Assembly (NCBI GenBank): GCA_003523945.1
Contig: DOFS01000022.1
Span: 1-16,284, forward strand
Length of the DNA stretch: 16,284 nucleotides
Source: Nitrospiraceae bacterium
Lineage (GTDB): Bacteria; Nitrospirota; Nitrospiria; Nitrospirales; UBA8639
Direction: 5' to 3'
Position 1 is the first letter of the stretch; every line of letters begins with the position of its first letter. Both the position numbers and the translations under genes were made by a program. The notes under the pieces were generated by a model. The model did not search any database and was not told where the DNA came from. It saw nothing but the letters and a program-made list of their open reading frames with translations. Shown one piece after another: positions 1-7,975 of this stretch.

Positions 1-468
1 TTCTGTCGCTTCACCTGTACTCCTCGCCTCCATGAATTCCTGCTCAGCCATAAAGTAGGCATCCTTATAATGGTTATAGACTCGAACCCTTGGGCTGTCT
101 TGTAAAAGTCCTCCCTCACCTGGCACCTTTAAGTAGGCCAACGCTTCCTGATACACCTCCTCTTCCTCGGGTGTACGGGTCGAGGATGCAAGGGTTCCTT
201 CCCTGAGAACATAGTCCAACTCATCCCACAGAAAGTGTGCATCAGCAGGCAACCATGCCTCATCGTTGGGAATTAAATTCACGAGAGTTGAAAATGCCGT
301 AAGATTTGCCTCACTCTGGCGCAGATTCTCTGCGGTATCCTGTAAAAAAAATTCCAGATCCTCTTTGTTATAGGCCAACGGAGTCACAGGAAAACTCAAA
401 AACGTCCCTTCCGTTTCAAAGACTTTTTTGGCTTTGGACATCAATGCCAACTGCACGACAGAATCCAT
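1..468 (-). CDS. Hypothetical protein, N-terminal 156 residues (runs off the left edge)
   Basis: The reading frame is open from an ATG at 468 down to base 1, 156 codons without a stop, so the C-terminus lies outside the window. Upstream of the ATG are purine-rich ribosome-binding candidates (AGGAG at 482-486, GAGGG around 475-479). The visible part is acidic and soluble-looking, with no signal peptide, membrane span or cysteine cluster; it begins MDSVVQLALMSKAKKVFETE and includes a run of four glutamates. It lies 84 bases downstream of the unknown gene at 553-2130 on the same strand, with a stable hairpin between them, so the two are probably co-transcribed. I do not recognise the family. It may be a partner of the 525-residue protein, but only adjacency suggests that. 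Confidence 0.72.
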   Translation of the reverse strand, partial: MDSVVQLALMSKAKKVFETEGTFLSFPVTPLAYNKEDLEFFLQDTAENLRQSEANLTAFSTLVNLIPNDEAWLPADAHFLWDELDYVLREGTLASSTRTPEEEEVYQEALAYLKVPGEGGLLQDSPRVRVYNHYKDAYFMAEQEFMEARSTGEATE

Positions 469-509
469 ATTAGTCCCTCTTCTCCTAGAGTGATTGGTTT
501 CTGATAAAT

Positions 510-545
510 GGCGGCCCCGCCTTTGCTTATAAAAGCAGGGCCGCC
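510..545 (-). terminator. Intergenic hairpin (attenuator, processing site or weak terminator)
   Basis: A perfect 8-bp GC-rich inverted repeat (GGCGGCCC at 510-517, GGGCCGCC at 538-545) encloses a second short stem (TGCTT/AAGCA). It sits just after the stop of the 553-2130 gene and before the start of the 1-468 gene. There is no U-run on the minus-strand transcript, so it is not a classical intrinsic terminator. It could set the ratio of upstream to downstream gene expression. Confidence 0.45.
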
Positions 546-552
546 CATAGCC

Positions 553-2130
553 TTAGATCCAGTTCGTAATACTGCTTTCCGGATCCGGTGATTTCGGCAT
601 CACATGGCATTTAAACCCGATGATCTGATAGCCAGGAACATTCATTTCCTCTTTACGGCTATCATACCCTACCTCAGAAGATCGCTCTCCACTCGCTTTA
701 CTGCGTCCATGCGAGCCTCCGAAATGGAAGGGGCCAAAATGCACGGCTCCACCGCCACTCGCTGATGAGCGTTCCCAACTCTGTGCCGCATCGGAAAAAC
801 CTTCACTGTTTTTGACAAACATTTTTAAATCTTTGATAGCAATGAGCGACGTCGGATAGGCCGGTATCAATCCGGTAGCCGGGTTTCCCCCATCGCTCAC
901 AACCTGCTTCGAGGATTCAGGATTATTCTGATCGAATCGCCAGAGCTTGCTATTCAAAAAGGACGTCTTGAACCAGGGCCGCACAATGGGGACCTGTACG
1001 ATCGAAAACTTCATACTGAAATGGTGGCTATTGAATTTGACATGAGACTCCGATTGACCACTCGCATTACTTGCAGAGCCTCCTCCCCCAAAAATTCCCA
1101 ACCATCCTCCTCCGGCACTCGTCTTCGATCGTTTCATTTGGTAACTTGAATTGGAGGATCGGTTAAAGTCACGGGCATCGAAACTAAATTCCGTCCATCC
1201 CGATGCTGTCAGGAAATTCCCAGGGACACAGGAGGTGTAATAAAAATCACTGCCCGAGGCCAAACCGGTTATCCTGGCCTTTTCTAAATCGTCCCGGTAT
1301 TGCTGTTTCAATAACGCCATGTCGCGTTGCATCACCTGATCAATAAACGCTGAAATCCCTTCATAATCATTTTTATATCCATTACTGACCCAATCAGCCA
1401 TAGCCGCTCTCACCCGATTCCGCAGGATATTGGCGTTCATTGACCAATAATGAATCGCTTTGACATTATCGGCCGTCAGCGCATCGATACGACGAGCGTT
1501 GTATTGCAAAGCCGCATTTTCATATTCGGCCAATTTCTGATTGTACAAATTCACTAACGCGCTCGGTTCCACCACCTCGGTTTCAGTATCATCAATGAGA
1601 TTGATTTTGGTTCTTGTGGTGGTGAGTAAGCCTCGGAATTTCTCGATTTTCGCTTTGGTTTTTTCGGGCAATTCAGTTTCCATAACTTGACTCATTCGCA
1701 AAATGTATTCATACCGGTCCGATAACGATCCCTCGTTATTCATGATGCTCATCGCAGCAAATTGATCGTTTGTGGTCGCAGCCAAATCAGGCACAAAATC
1801 TACGAGTCGGGAAAAGTTTTCGGCTTGCATATACAACCGTGCCGTATCCTGCGCCCGCAACGATTCCAGCAATGCAGGATCCAATTCCGCTTGTTGGTTT
1901 TCCCCGTCTCCTCCCCCCGGTCGCAATTGATCCAGCGCCGCTTTCTTCACGACGCCCGTGAGCCCTTGCGACAAAAATTCGAAATCACCAGGATCAATGG
2001 CGATGCCTGGGGTGCACCAACTAAAAAAATTGTCCTCGGACTTGGGTACCGTATCATCACCATTGGTGAGGATATTGTAGACCTTGCCCATGATTGAGTT
2101 GAGCATGACACTCGGTTCAACTAATGCCAT
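553..2130 (-). CDS. Hypothetical 525-residue protein with two Gly/Ser-rich hairpin-like segments
   Basis: The start is placed at the ATG at 2130 because AAAGGAGG lies 6 bases upstream of it; the frame is also open to 2157, but that start has no such site. The protein is 525 residues with no signal peptide or clear membrane span. Residues about 150-290 are rich in predicted helix and charged heptad-like stretches. The C-terminal half looks beta-rich and has two Gly/Ser-rich segments, near residues 338-362 (GGGWLGIFGGGG) and 455-486 (GGGAVHFGPFHFGG). Each is flanked by Ser-rich, alternating polar stretches. A VPIVRPWF motif is at about 380-387. I recognise no characterised family. The paired Gly-rich loops between amphipathic strands resemble insertion hairpins of beta-pore-forming proteins, but this is only a pattern resemblance. 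It is the first gene of a likely operon with the partial gene at 1-468. Confidence 0.85.
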   Translation of the reverse strand: MALVEPSVMLNSIMGKVYNILTNGDDTVPKSEDNFFSWCTPGIAIDPGDFEFLSQGLTGVVKKAALDQLRPGGGDGENQQAELDPALLESLRAQDTARLYMQAENFSRLVDFVPDLAATTNDQFAAMSIMNNEGSLSDRYEYILRMSQVMETELPEKTKAKIEKFRGLLTTTRTKINLIDDTETEVVEPSALVNLYNQKLAEYENAALQYNARRIDALTADNVKAIHYWSMNANILRNRVRAAMADWVSNGYKNDYEGISAFIDQVMQRDMALLKQQYRDDLEKARITGLASGSDFYYTSCVPGNFLTASGWTEFSFDARDFNRSSNSSYQMKRSKTSAGGGWLGIFGGGGSASNASGQSESHVKFNSHHFSMKFSIVQVPIVRPWFKTSFLNSKLWRFDQNNPESSKQVVSDGGNPATGLIPAYPTSLIAIKDLKMFVKNSEGFSDAAQSWERSSASGGGAVHFGPFHFGGSHGRSKASGERSSEVGYDSRKEEMNVPGYQIIGFKCHVMPKSPDPESSITNWI

Positions 2131-2405
2131 GAATGGCCTCCTTTCGGTAATACGCACCTAAACGGCACGTGGTAAATAAAAAATGGTTTGTACGGGTGAG
2201 TGACGAGAGCAAGACTTATTCCCAACTGAAATGTGTCGCATGATTGAATCTCGGGATGCGGAATTCCCCGAGTATTTCATTGATTTTTTATTTTTTTCCC
2301 GAATTCATCCGACACCCGTATTTTATTTTCGGCGCTCCCCGTGTATCCGATTGGTCAATCTCTTTATCTGTTTAGATAAACACGCTCTCTTGCCTGAACA
2401 TGAAA

Positions 2406-2425
2406 GGGTCTGGGGTCAGGCACGA
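2406..2425 (+). repeat. Possible remnant of a RAYT/REP-associated repeat
   Basis: The stretch GGGTCTGGGGTCAGGCACGA resembles the GGGGTCAGG-type signature often found beside REP-associated tyrosine transposase genes. No transposase gene and no second copy were found in the window. If real, it is an orphan element or scar. The match is from memory of such sequences and is not verified. Confidence 0.25.
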
Positions 2426-2814
2426 TTTCACCTCCAGGGATAACCGTCATTCCCCGGCGCTTACCAGCTCGCATGAAATAGAAAAAGGAAAGGAAAAAAA
2501 AGAAAAAGGAATGATAAAAAATATCGGACACTGCCCTAAATCGAGGACGGGTGGAGAGTAGTGAACATTTTTCCCCAGCAGAGATAGGCCGCGTGTGCAT
2601 GAGCCCAGGATGGAAAGCTCGATAAGTAGGGATTTCAAGGAACTGTGAGAATGACAACAATCTGGAAAACTCAAGAATGGATGCCGGGTCCCCATGTCGG
2701 ATAGGCCGTCAATAGCACGGATGGTTTAAAACAGGAATGAAAAGAGCCGCAGGACGTGTAGAGTTATTCCAAAAAAAAAAGAACGGAAAAAAAGTAATGG
2801 GTTATTATCCCTCA

Positions 2815-2852
2815 TTTCCGTAGGGGACTCCCTGAAAAATGAACTACGGAAA
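2815..2852. promoter_or_regulatory. Inverted repeat upstream of the DUF882 gene
   Basis: TTTCCGTAG at 2815-2823 is repeated inverted as CTACGGAAA at 2844-2852, a perfect 9-bp match with a 20-base spacer. It lies about 25 bases upstream of a candidate -35 element, so it could be an operator or a hairpin. A repeat of this size can arise by chance in a window this long. Confidence 0.3.
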
Positions 2853-2876
2853 GATTTCGAAATTTTCTTTACTTGG

Positions 2877-2905
2877 TTGACCTAATCGGTCTTTTTTGTT
2901 AAAAA
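2877..2905 (+). promoter_or_regulatory. Candidate sigma-70 type promoter for the DUF882 gene
   Basis: TTGACC at 2877-2882 and TAAAAA at 2900-2905 are separated by 17 bases, a good -35 and a fair -10 match, about 70 bases before the start at 2975. The region is AT-rich, so chance matches are easy. Confidence 0.35.
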
Positions 2906-2974
2906 ACTTCTACTTCGTTATCGTTTTATTCTCCACTTACATTTTCCCCACTTCACTTTTCGGAGGGTGACACC

Positions 2975-3541
2975 ATGTCTCAAGAGACAGAGGAGCTTTG
3001 GTCAAGGCGTTTCTTCCTAAAGTCCTCCCTCGCAGGCATGCTGGTTCTTGGCAGTAGGTTGATGTTTCCCGAGTCCGCATCGGCTCAGGCACTCCCCGAA
3101 GGCAGGCTTCATCTGTATAACGCCCACACCGACGAACGGCTTCGGGTGACCTATCGCAATCAATCCGGTCGCTATGACCAAGAAGCCCTAAAAGACATTA
3201 ATTATCTCCTGCGATGCCATCACTCCAAAAAAGTCTGCCAGATGGACATTCAATTGCTGGAATATATTAATCAGGTCGAAAAGTTAGTCGGTCAAGGGAA
3301 AGAAATTCACATCTACTCTGCCTATCGGTCACCCTCGTATAACAAGTTGTTAATTCGCCTTGGACGAGGGGCCGCGCCCAACAGCCTGCATACCGTCGGA
3401 CAAGCGGTGGACTTTGCAATTCCCGGCGTGCGACTTTCCAAAATTCGACGCGCCGCGGTGAAACTTCGGTTGGGTGGAGTCGGGTATTACGGCCGGCGGG
3501 GATTCGTCCATATCGATACCGGATCACTCCGGTACTGGTAA
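2975..3541 (+). CDS. Tat-exported DUF882/MepK (YcbK)-like murein endopeptidase
   Basis: The protein has 188 residues. The start is supported by GGAGG at 2962-2966, eight bases upstream. The N-terminus has a twin-arginine motif SRRFFLK (10-16), a hydrophobic stretch, and likely cleavage near the ASAQA at 35-39. The mature part matches the M15-like DUF882 fold: SAYRSP at 115-120, HTVGQAVD at 139-146 and GFVHID at 176-181. The expected zinc ligands are therefore H139, D146 and H179. Family members such as E. coli MepK cut peptidoglycan cross-links, and export by Tat suggests a folded metalloenzyme acting in the periplasm. The gene stands alone between a long spacer and a convergent pseudogene, so the neighbourhood does not indicate a partner. 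Family assignment is strong; the exact bond cut is inferred. Confidence 0.92.
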   Translation: MSQETEELWSRRFFLKSSLAGMLVLGSRLMFPESASAQALPEGRLHLYNAHTDERLRVTYRNQSGRYDQEALKDINYLLRCHHSKKVCQMDIQLLEYINQVEKLVGQGKEIHIYSAYRSPSYNKLLIRLGRGAAPNSLHTVGQAVDFAIPGVRLSKIRRAAVKLRLGGVGYYGRRGFVHIDTGSLRYW

Positions 3542-3610
3542 ACCCCTTTCTCATTTTCGTTTTCCAACAACATCATTAAGTTCTGGTAAGGACCATCAGA
3601 AATAGTCTTT

Positions 3611-4265
3611 TCATTGGGAAACCCCATCCTTCTTACAGGATGGGCAAATCCCATGAATAAATTCCGCTTCGGACCGGTCGCGAATACATGATTCCGTTGG
3701 CACCCACTCACCTTTCTCGTTTCGAATGACTTTACAGTTCGCACAAATAGGCAACCATCCATTCGGGATTTCCACCTCATTCACCGCATCTTTCAATTGT
3801 TTCAATGTGCAATCGCGTTCCGTCAACTGGCGACGCAATTCCATCTGGGCCACCGCCTGACGGCATAAGGCTTGTAAGGACTTCATCTGATTTTGAGTGA
3901 GTTCCCGTGAGACACGATCAATCACGCACAGAGTGCCCAAATTATGGCCTTCTAGCGTTTTCAATGGAGCCCCCGCCATAAAACCGAATGTGCGGTTCCT
4001 GGGTGACCAAAGGATGATCAGTCAATCGGAAACCGGCAAAGAAGGCATCAGGCCCAATCATAATGTCCGATTGCAAAATGCAATCTGCGCAAAACGCAAG
4101 GTCCCTGGAAGTCTCCGTCACAGAGATCCCAACTTTCGACTTCAATTATTGGCGTTCTTCATCAAAAAGGCTGATTAACGCAACTGGAGTGTGGCAAATG
4201 TTGCTGGCCGGAAGGGTGACGTCGCCAAAGGCCGCTTCAGGAAATTTTCATTCTTGACTATCCAT
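3611..4265 (-). pseudogene. GAF-domain signalling protein with Cys-rich tail, broken by stops and a frameshift
   Basis: Read from 4247, the frame gives a GAF-like sequence (EAAF, then PVALISLFDEERQ). A TAA at 4146-4148 follows, where family members normally have tryptophan (RQW). The frame continues LKSKVG, FCADCILQ and PLVTQEPHIRFYGG. At about 3975-3977 one extra G in a G-rich run shifts the frame. The next frame resumes exactly where the family does, with AGAPL and GTLCVIDR. It then reaches a C-terminal Cys-rich tail (ICANCKxIRNEKGEW, then HGICPSC) known from response regulators and GAF proteins, ending at 3611. A further TGA is at 4248-4250. The original start is not identifiable. Intact relatives bind small ligands or act in signalling. 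At least two independent lesions make a sequencing error an unlikely full explanation. A hairpin (CCCATCCT/AGGATGGG, 3623-3644) lies in the coding end. Confidence 0.82.
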
Positions 4266-4445
4266 ACTTCTGTGCTAGCCTTCTACTGGGCATTCTTCAC
4301 ATTGCCCTTCATCTGTATGCTGCAGCAAATCGGTTTTCGTCACAAACTATGATATGCTTGATGTTGTTATGTGAACAGTTGGGAGTTCGTGCTTCGGGAC
4401 CAAAACAGGTCTTTCATTTTCCACTTTTCCAAAAGGAACCATAAA

Positions 4446-4967
4446 ATGGAAGATGGCTTGTCCACTCCGGTTGGAACCCGCCGGTCATTCTTTGTAAAAA
4501 CCACGGTGTTTATTTCTTCTCTTATTGGAATTTCCCTTGCCGTCCCCCTCATCGGATACGTTATCGCCCCTGCCTTTCAACGACGAAACAAAGATTGGGT
4601 GTCGCTGGGAAAAACCGATTTGTTACCGGTTAATGAACCCAGGTCGTTGGATTACACCATGACCGAGAAGGATGGATGGCAGGAAAGCCAAACGACTAAA
4701 GGCGTGTGGGCCGTTAAACGTCCCGATGGACAGGTGACGGTCTTTTCACCCATCTGTCCCCATTTGGGCTGCGGGTACCGATGGGACCAACAGGACCGTC
4801 TATTTAAATGCCCTTGTCATGGAAGTATCTATGACCTTGAGGGAACCGTGAAAGCTGGGCCCGCTCCACGCCCTCTGGACACGCTGCCATCCAAAATCGA
4901 AAACGGCGAATTGCTCGTCCAATACGAGGAATTTAAATCCGGTCTGGCGAAAAAGGTGGAGCTCTAA
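4446..4967 (+). CDS. Rieske iron-sulfur protein of a cytochrome bc/b6f-type complex
   Basis: The start is placed at the ATG at 4446 (173 residues), preceded by AAAGGAA at a suitable distance. The frame is open upstream to 4371, but that extension has no ribosome-binding site and would bury the signal. The N-terminus has a Tat-like TRRSFFVK (11-18) followed by an uncleaved hydrophobic anchor (about 20-42), as expected for Rieske proteins. Cluster motifs are CPHLGC (104-109) and CPCHGS (122-127). C104, H106, C122 and H125 bind the 2Fe-2S cluster, and C109-C124 form the disulfide. The protein takes electrons from quinol at the Qo site of cytochrome b and passes them to a c-type haem outside the membrane. 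The cytochrome b gene follows after 2 bases. An extended -10-like TGATATGCT lies near 4350-4358, with no convincing -35. Confidence 0.95.
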   Translation: MEDGLSTPVGTRRSFFVKTTVFISSLIGISLAVPLIGYVIAPAFQRRNKDWVSLGKTDLLPVNEPRSLDYTMTEKDGWQESQTTKGVWAVKRPDGQVTVFSPICPHLGCGYRWDQQDRLFKCPCHGSIYDLEGTVKAGPAPRPLDTLPSKIENGELLVQYEEFKSGLAKKVEL

Positions 4968-4969
4968 GC

Positions 4970-6292
4970 ATGGCCTCACGTCTTTATCAGTGGATCGACC
5001 ACCGCCTGAAATTAAAGCCCCTGGAGCAAACCCTCCTCAACGAACCGATTCCGGGAGGTGCCAGCTGGAACTATGTGTTCGGCTCCGCCACGCTCTTCCT
5101 CTTCGGCTTACAAGCCCTGACGGGCATGTTTCTGATGATCTATTACGTCCCAGCGACCGACCATGCCTACGATACCGTTCAGTATATTCAACAGGAGGTG
5201 TGGGGCGGATGGTTCGTCCGTGGCCTCCATCATTGGGGCGCCTCGGCCGTCATGGTGGCCATTGGGCTCCATATGCTGCAGGTCTTTTTTGACGGGGCCT
5301 ACAAACGGCCTCGAGAACTCATGTGGGTGGTCGGCGTGTTGTTATTGGCCATCATGCTGGGCTTTGGTTTTACTGGGTACCTTCTACCGTGGGATCAAAA
5401 CGCGTATTGGGCCACTCAGGTGGGAATCAATATGGTCGGCAGCGTTCCTTTCATTGGCGATTTCCTCGTAAAACTTCTACGAGGAGGCGAAACCCTGGGC
5501 GCTCTCACCATTTCACGGTTTTTCGCGATTCATGTCGCCTTTCTTCCCGCCATCATCGTGTTCGGGATCATGCTCCATCTCTTTATCCTCCGGCGGGTGG
5601 GACCTGCCGGTCCTCATGATGAGGCAAGGGCCAAATCCGGAAGTGAAACATTCTATCCCCGGCAGGTTTTCATGGATGCCGTGGTGATGCTTGTCGTGTT
5701 TGGAATCGTGTCGTTGTTGGCATACAGCGTGGAATTCCCCCTGGCTGATCGGGCGGATCCTTCAGACCATACATTCATTCCCGTACCGGAATGGTATTTT
5801 CTGTTTTTTTACCAGCTTCTCAAATATGCCCCGGGGCAATTAGGGCCTCTGGCGACCTGGCTTCTTCCTACACTCTTTTTCATCGGATTGCTGCTCCTGC
5901 CCTTTGTGGATCGCAATCCGGAACGCCATCCGTCCTCACGTCCAATCGTCTTAGGGACGGGGTTGGGGTTTTTGGTTGTGGTATTCGGCCTGTTGAGTAT
6001 TTCTCTCCGGGACCTGTACGCCGTTCCCAAACGCGATCCTTCAGTGGTACGAGGCATCGCCTTAGTTCAACAATTGAATTGTCAAACCTGCCATCGCATT
6101 CATGGGGAAGGGGCAAATTTGGCCCCGGATCTCTCCTTTGTTGCCAATCGACGACCGGACCGGAATTGGCATCTCCAGCATTTTAAGGATCCCCAGTCCG
6201 TATCCCCCGGGTCCTTCATGCCAAAATTCCCTCTCAATGACCAACAACTGAACGACCTCACCAATTACATGCTCACACTCAAGAGTGGATAA
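4970..6292 (+). CDS. Cytochrome b (b6-type) fused to a C-terminal cytochrome c domain
   Basis: The protein has 440 residues and many membrane spans. Haem b ligands are H87/H101 and H188/H203; the second pair has 14 residues between, as in cytochrome b6 and not bc1. The Qo motif PEWY is at 273-276, in the part equivalent to subunit IV, so b6 and subunit IV regions are one polypeptide. After the last span (about 325-345) is a monohaem c domain: CQTCH at 371-375, with M417 of GSFMPKF the likely sixth ligand. The Cys that binds haem ci in b6f complexes is replaced (YVFG at 35-38 aligns with the YCLG type), so haem ci is probably absent. The c domain presumably replaces a separate cytochrome c1 or f, as no such gene follows. 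The start lies 2 bases after the Rieske stop with GGTGGAG upstream, so the two are an operon. A terminator-like hairpin follows. Confidence 0.94.
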   Translation: MASRLYQWIDHRLKLKPLEQTLLNEPIPGGASWNYVFGSATLFLFGLQALTGMFLMIYYVPATDHAYDTVQYIQQEVWGGWFVRGLHHWGASAVMVAIGLHMLQVFFDGAYKRPRELMWVVGVLLLAIMLGFGFTGYLLPWDQNAYWATQVGINMVGSVPFIGDFLVKLLRGGETLGALTISRFFAIHVAFLPAIIVFGIMLHLFILRRVGPAGPHDEARAKSGSETFYPRQVFMDAVVMLVVFGIVSLLAYSVEFPLADRADPSDHTFIPVPEWYFLFFYQLLKYAPGQLGPLATWLLPTLFFIGLLLLPFVDRNPERHPSSRPIVLGTGLGFLVVVFGLLSISLRDLYAVPKRDPSVVRGIALVQQLNCQTCHRIHGEGANLAPDLSFVANRRPDRNWHLQHFKDPQSVSPGSFMPKFPLNDQQLNDLTNYMLTLKSG

Positions 6293-6334
6293 CTCTTCTT
6301 CTTATTCTATGGAAATTGGTTTTTATTGGATGAA

Positions 6335-6362
6335 AGCAGCCAGCAACAAAGCGCTGGCTGCT
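6335..6362. terminator. Terminator-like hairpin between convergent genes
   Basis: AGCAGCCAGC (6335-6344) pairs with GCTGGCTGCT (6353-6362), a perfect 10-bp stem with an 8-base loop. It lies 42 bases after the cytochrome b stop and downstream of the convergent channel gene at 6506. No strong U-run follows on either strand, so it may be a bidirectional or Rho-assisted site. Confidence 0.5.
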
Positions 6363-6505
6363 CTCGACATTGCGGCGTAGATCAGCCACGACAGCGGGGG
6401 CAGATTGCCTGACAAGGGCTCATTCCCCTCTACCCTAATCGCCTGACAATCTCGACTGAACGAAACTTGGGTCTTGCCCCCATTTTAAGCCATGGGAAAA
6501 AAATC

Positions 6506-7975
6506 TTACCCTCGGCGCTCACCGCGTAATTGAGCAAGCCAATATTCCATTTGTTTGCCCGCAGCCTCCCGGCCTCCAAGCCCAAATGATAAGGCCACCG
6601 CTACGGCAATGGCTCCAAGAGTCAGGCCAAAAGCCAGGCTCACGATTTCATTGGCCAAGCCCATGGCACGCAGGCCCATGGCAATGACCAATCCCAGAAT
6701 GGCAAATCTGACAATATTCGCAACGCCTCCGGATTGAATGCCATGAATGCGGGTAATCGTGTGATAGGCCAGATTTGATAACCAGAAACCGATGGCAATA
6801 ATGGCGCTTCCTAATAACACCTGTCCGCCGAACTCGATAAACATGGTGACCAGTTCCGACACCTGATTGAACCCTAACTGATTGGCCGCTTCGACAACCG
6901 CAAATAACATGATAAAAAAAGCGAGGATTTTCCCCACCACAGAAGCAGGAGTGGTTGGGCCGGTAAACGCCTGTCCCAATCCCAGCTTTTCCGGCAGAGT
7001 GTCGAAACCGAGCCCGCCTAGTAAATTCGCCACTAAATGCGACACAAGACGGGAAATGGCAAACGCGATTCCTAAAATAATTGCTGCCGCAAAAATATCG
7101 GGAATCGCCGCCATCATGGTATTCAACATATCGGTAGCCGGCCCTGTAATTACTTCAATTTCCAAAGCCTGTAGGGCCGCCACGACCGCAGGAACCAGAA
7201 TCAGGATATACACTACTAAGGCAATCAAATGAGACAAGGACATCGTGCCCCGTAATCCGATTTGTTCACCCAGCCGGTCGGTTCCAGCTGCCGTCAACAG
7301 ATTACTCACCAGGTCCCGAACAATTTTGGCCAAAAACCATCCCACAACTCCGATTAAAATCGCTCCAAAAATATTAGGGAGCATGCCTAAGATTTCATTG
7401 ACCATGCCCTGAACCGGAACCAATAAGCCTTCAATTTCCAACGTCCCTAAAATGGCGGGAAGGAATAACAGCACAACCAGCCAAAATACGACATTACCTA
7501 AATTCGCGCTGATGGGCGCCATCCCGGCCCCTGCGCTCAATTTTTCATCCATCGTCGTCGCTTGCAACGCCTTGGACACAATTGTTCGAAGCACGGTGGC
7601 GACAATCCACACGATTAGAATCAATATCCCTCCAGCCACTAATTTCGGGACAAAGGCCAACACCTGATCGACCAAAGCCCCGAGTGGACCGGAGACCAAT
7701 TCCAAGTGTAACGCGTTAAAAAATGCCACTAACACTAATAAAAGAATTAAGTAATAAATACCTGCCGCTGTCCCCCCTTCGATATCCATATCCGTGCCGG
7801 TGGTCGAACGCAATCGCTGATTGACATTCAGCATTCCAAGACCCTTCCTGATGCCTGCTCTCACCACCAGAGCCACAACCCATCCCAGGATGAGGATTCC
7901 CAATGCACCCAATACATTGGGCAGCGTTTCCCCAAGATTCACCTGTAACGTTTCAGTCAATCTACTCAGGTCCAT
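6506..7975 (-). CDS. Five-repeat conserved-TM-helix protein (mechanosensitive-channel related, CmpX-like)
   Basis: The protein has 489 residues, with AAAGGAG seven bases before the ATG at 7975. It is almost wholly hydrophobic. It contains five copies of a unit of about 90 residues; equivalent positions are LPN at 18, VPK at 109, LPN at 199, IPD at 291 and EFGG at 381. Each unit is a membrane helix ending in a short amphipathic segment, then a second span and a short acidic loop. This matches the conserved TM helix family (PF05552 type). The C-terminus has SLAFGLTLGAIAVAVALSFGLGGREAAG, typical of the family, but I see no MscS beta-domain after it. Family members are linked to osmotic shock release, and Pseudomonas CmpX affects c-di-GMP signalling. 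The gene lies 467 bases downstream of mscL on the same strand; the gap suggests its own promoter. An A7 run at 6497-6503 gives a U-run just after the stop on its transcript. Confidence 0.85.
   Translation of the reverse strand: MDLSRLTETLQVNLGETLPNVLGALGILILGWVVALVVRAGIRKGLGMLNVNQRLRSTTGTDMDIEGGTAAGIYYLILLLVLVAFFNALHLELVSGPLGALVDQVLAFVPKLVAGGILILIVWIVATVLRTIVSKALQATTMDEKLSAGAGMAPISANLGNVVFWLVVLLFLPAILGTLEIEGLLVPVQGMVNEILGMLPNIFGAILIGVVGWFLAKIVRDLVSNLLTAAGTDRLGEQIGLRGTMSLSHLIALVVYILILVPAVVAALQALEIEVITGPATDMLNTMMAAIPDIFAAAIILGIAFAISRLVSHLVANLLGGLGFDTLPEKLGLGQAFTGPTTPASVVGKILAFFIMLFAVVEAANQLGFNQVSELVTMFIEFGGQVLLGSAIIAIGFWLSNLAYHTITRIHGIQSGGVANIVRFAILGLVIAMGLRAMGLANEIVSLAFGLTLGAIAVAVALSFGLGGREAAGKQMEYWLAQLRGERRG

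Larger units (their letters stand above)
2131..2974. other. Long A-rich, apparently non-coding spacer
   Basis: About 840 bases between two divergently transcribed genes. The open frames here give low-complexity peptides (for example phenylalanine runs read from A-tracts) and lack good ribosome-binding sites, so I call no gene. The spacer has purine/A tracts around 2482-2523 and 2771-2792 and a short inverted repeat TTTATCT/AGATAAA at 2373-2390. It also has a RAYT/REP-like signature at 2406-2425 and an inverted repeat at 2815-2852, listed separately. Confidence 0.6.

Noticed and set aside
2364..2695. Two overlapping minus-strand open frames of 82 and 98 codons in the spacer
   Set aside because: Peptides are low complexity from A-tracts, with no ribosome-binding site or recognisable domain.
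4371..4445. Longer Rieske protein starting at 4371
   Set aside because: Adds 25 residues without a ribosome-binding site and places the Tat motif too far from the N-terminus.
6522..6540. GCTCA/TGAGC stem near the end of the five-repeat channel gene as a terminator
   Set aside because: Only five pairs, inside the coding region, and separated from the U-run at 6497-6503.
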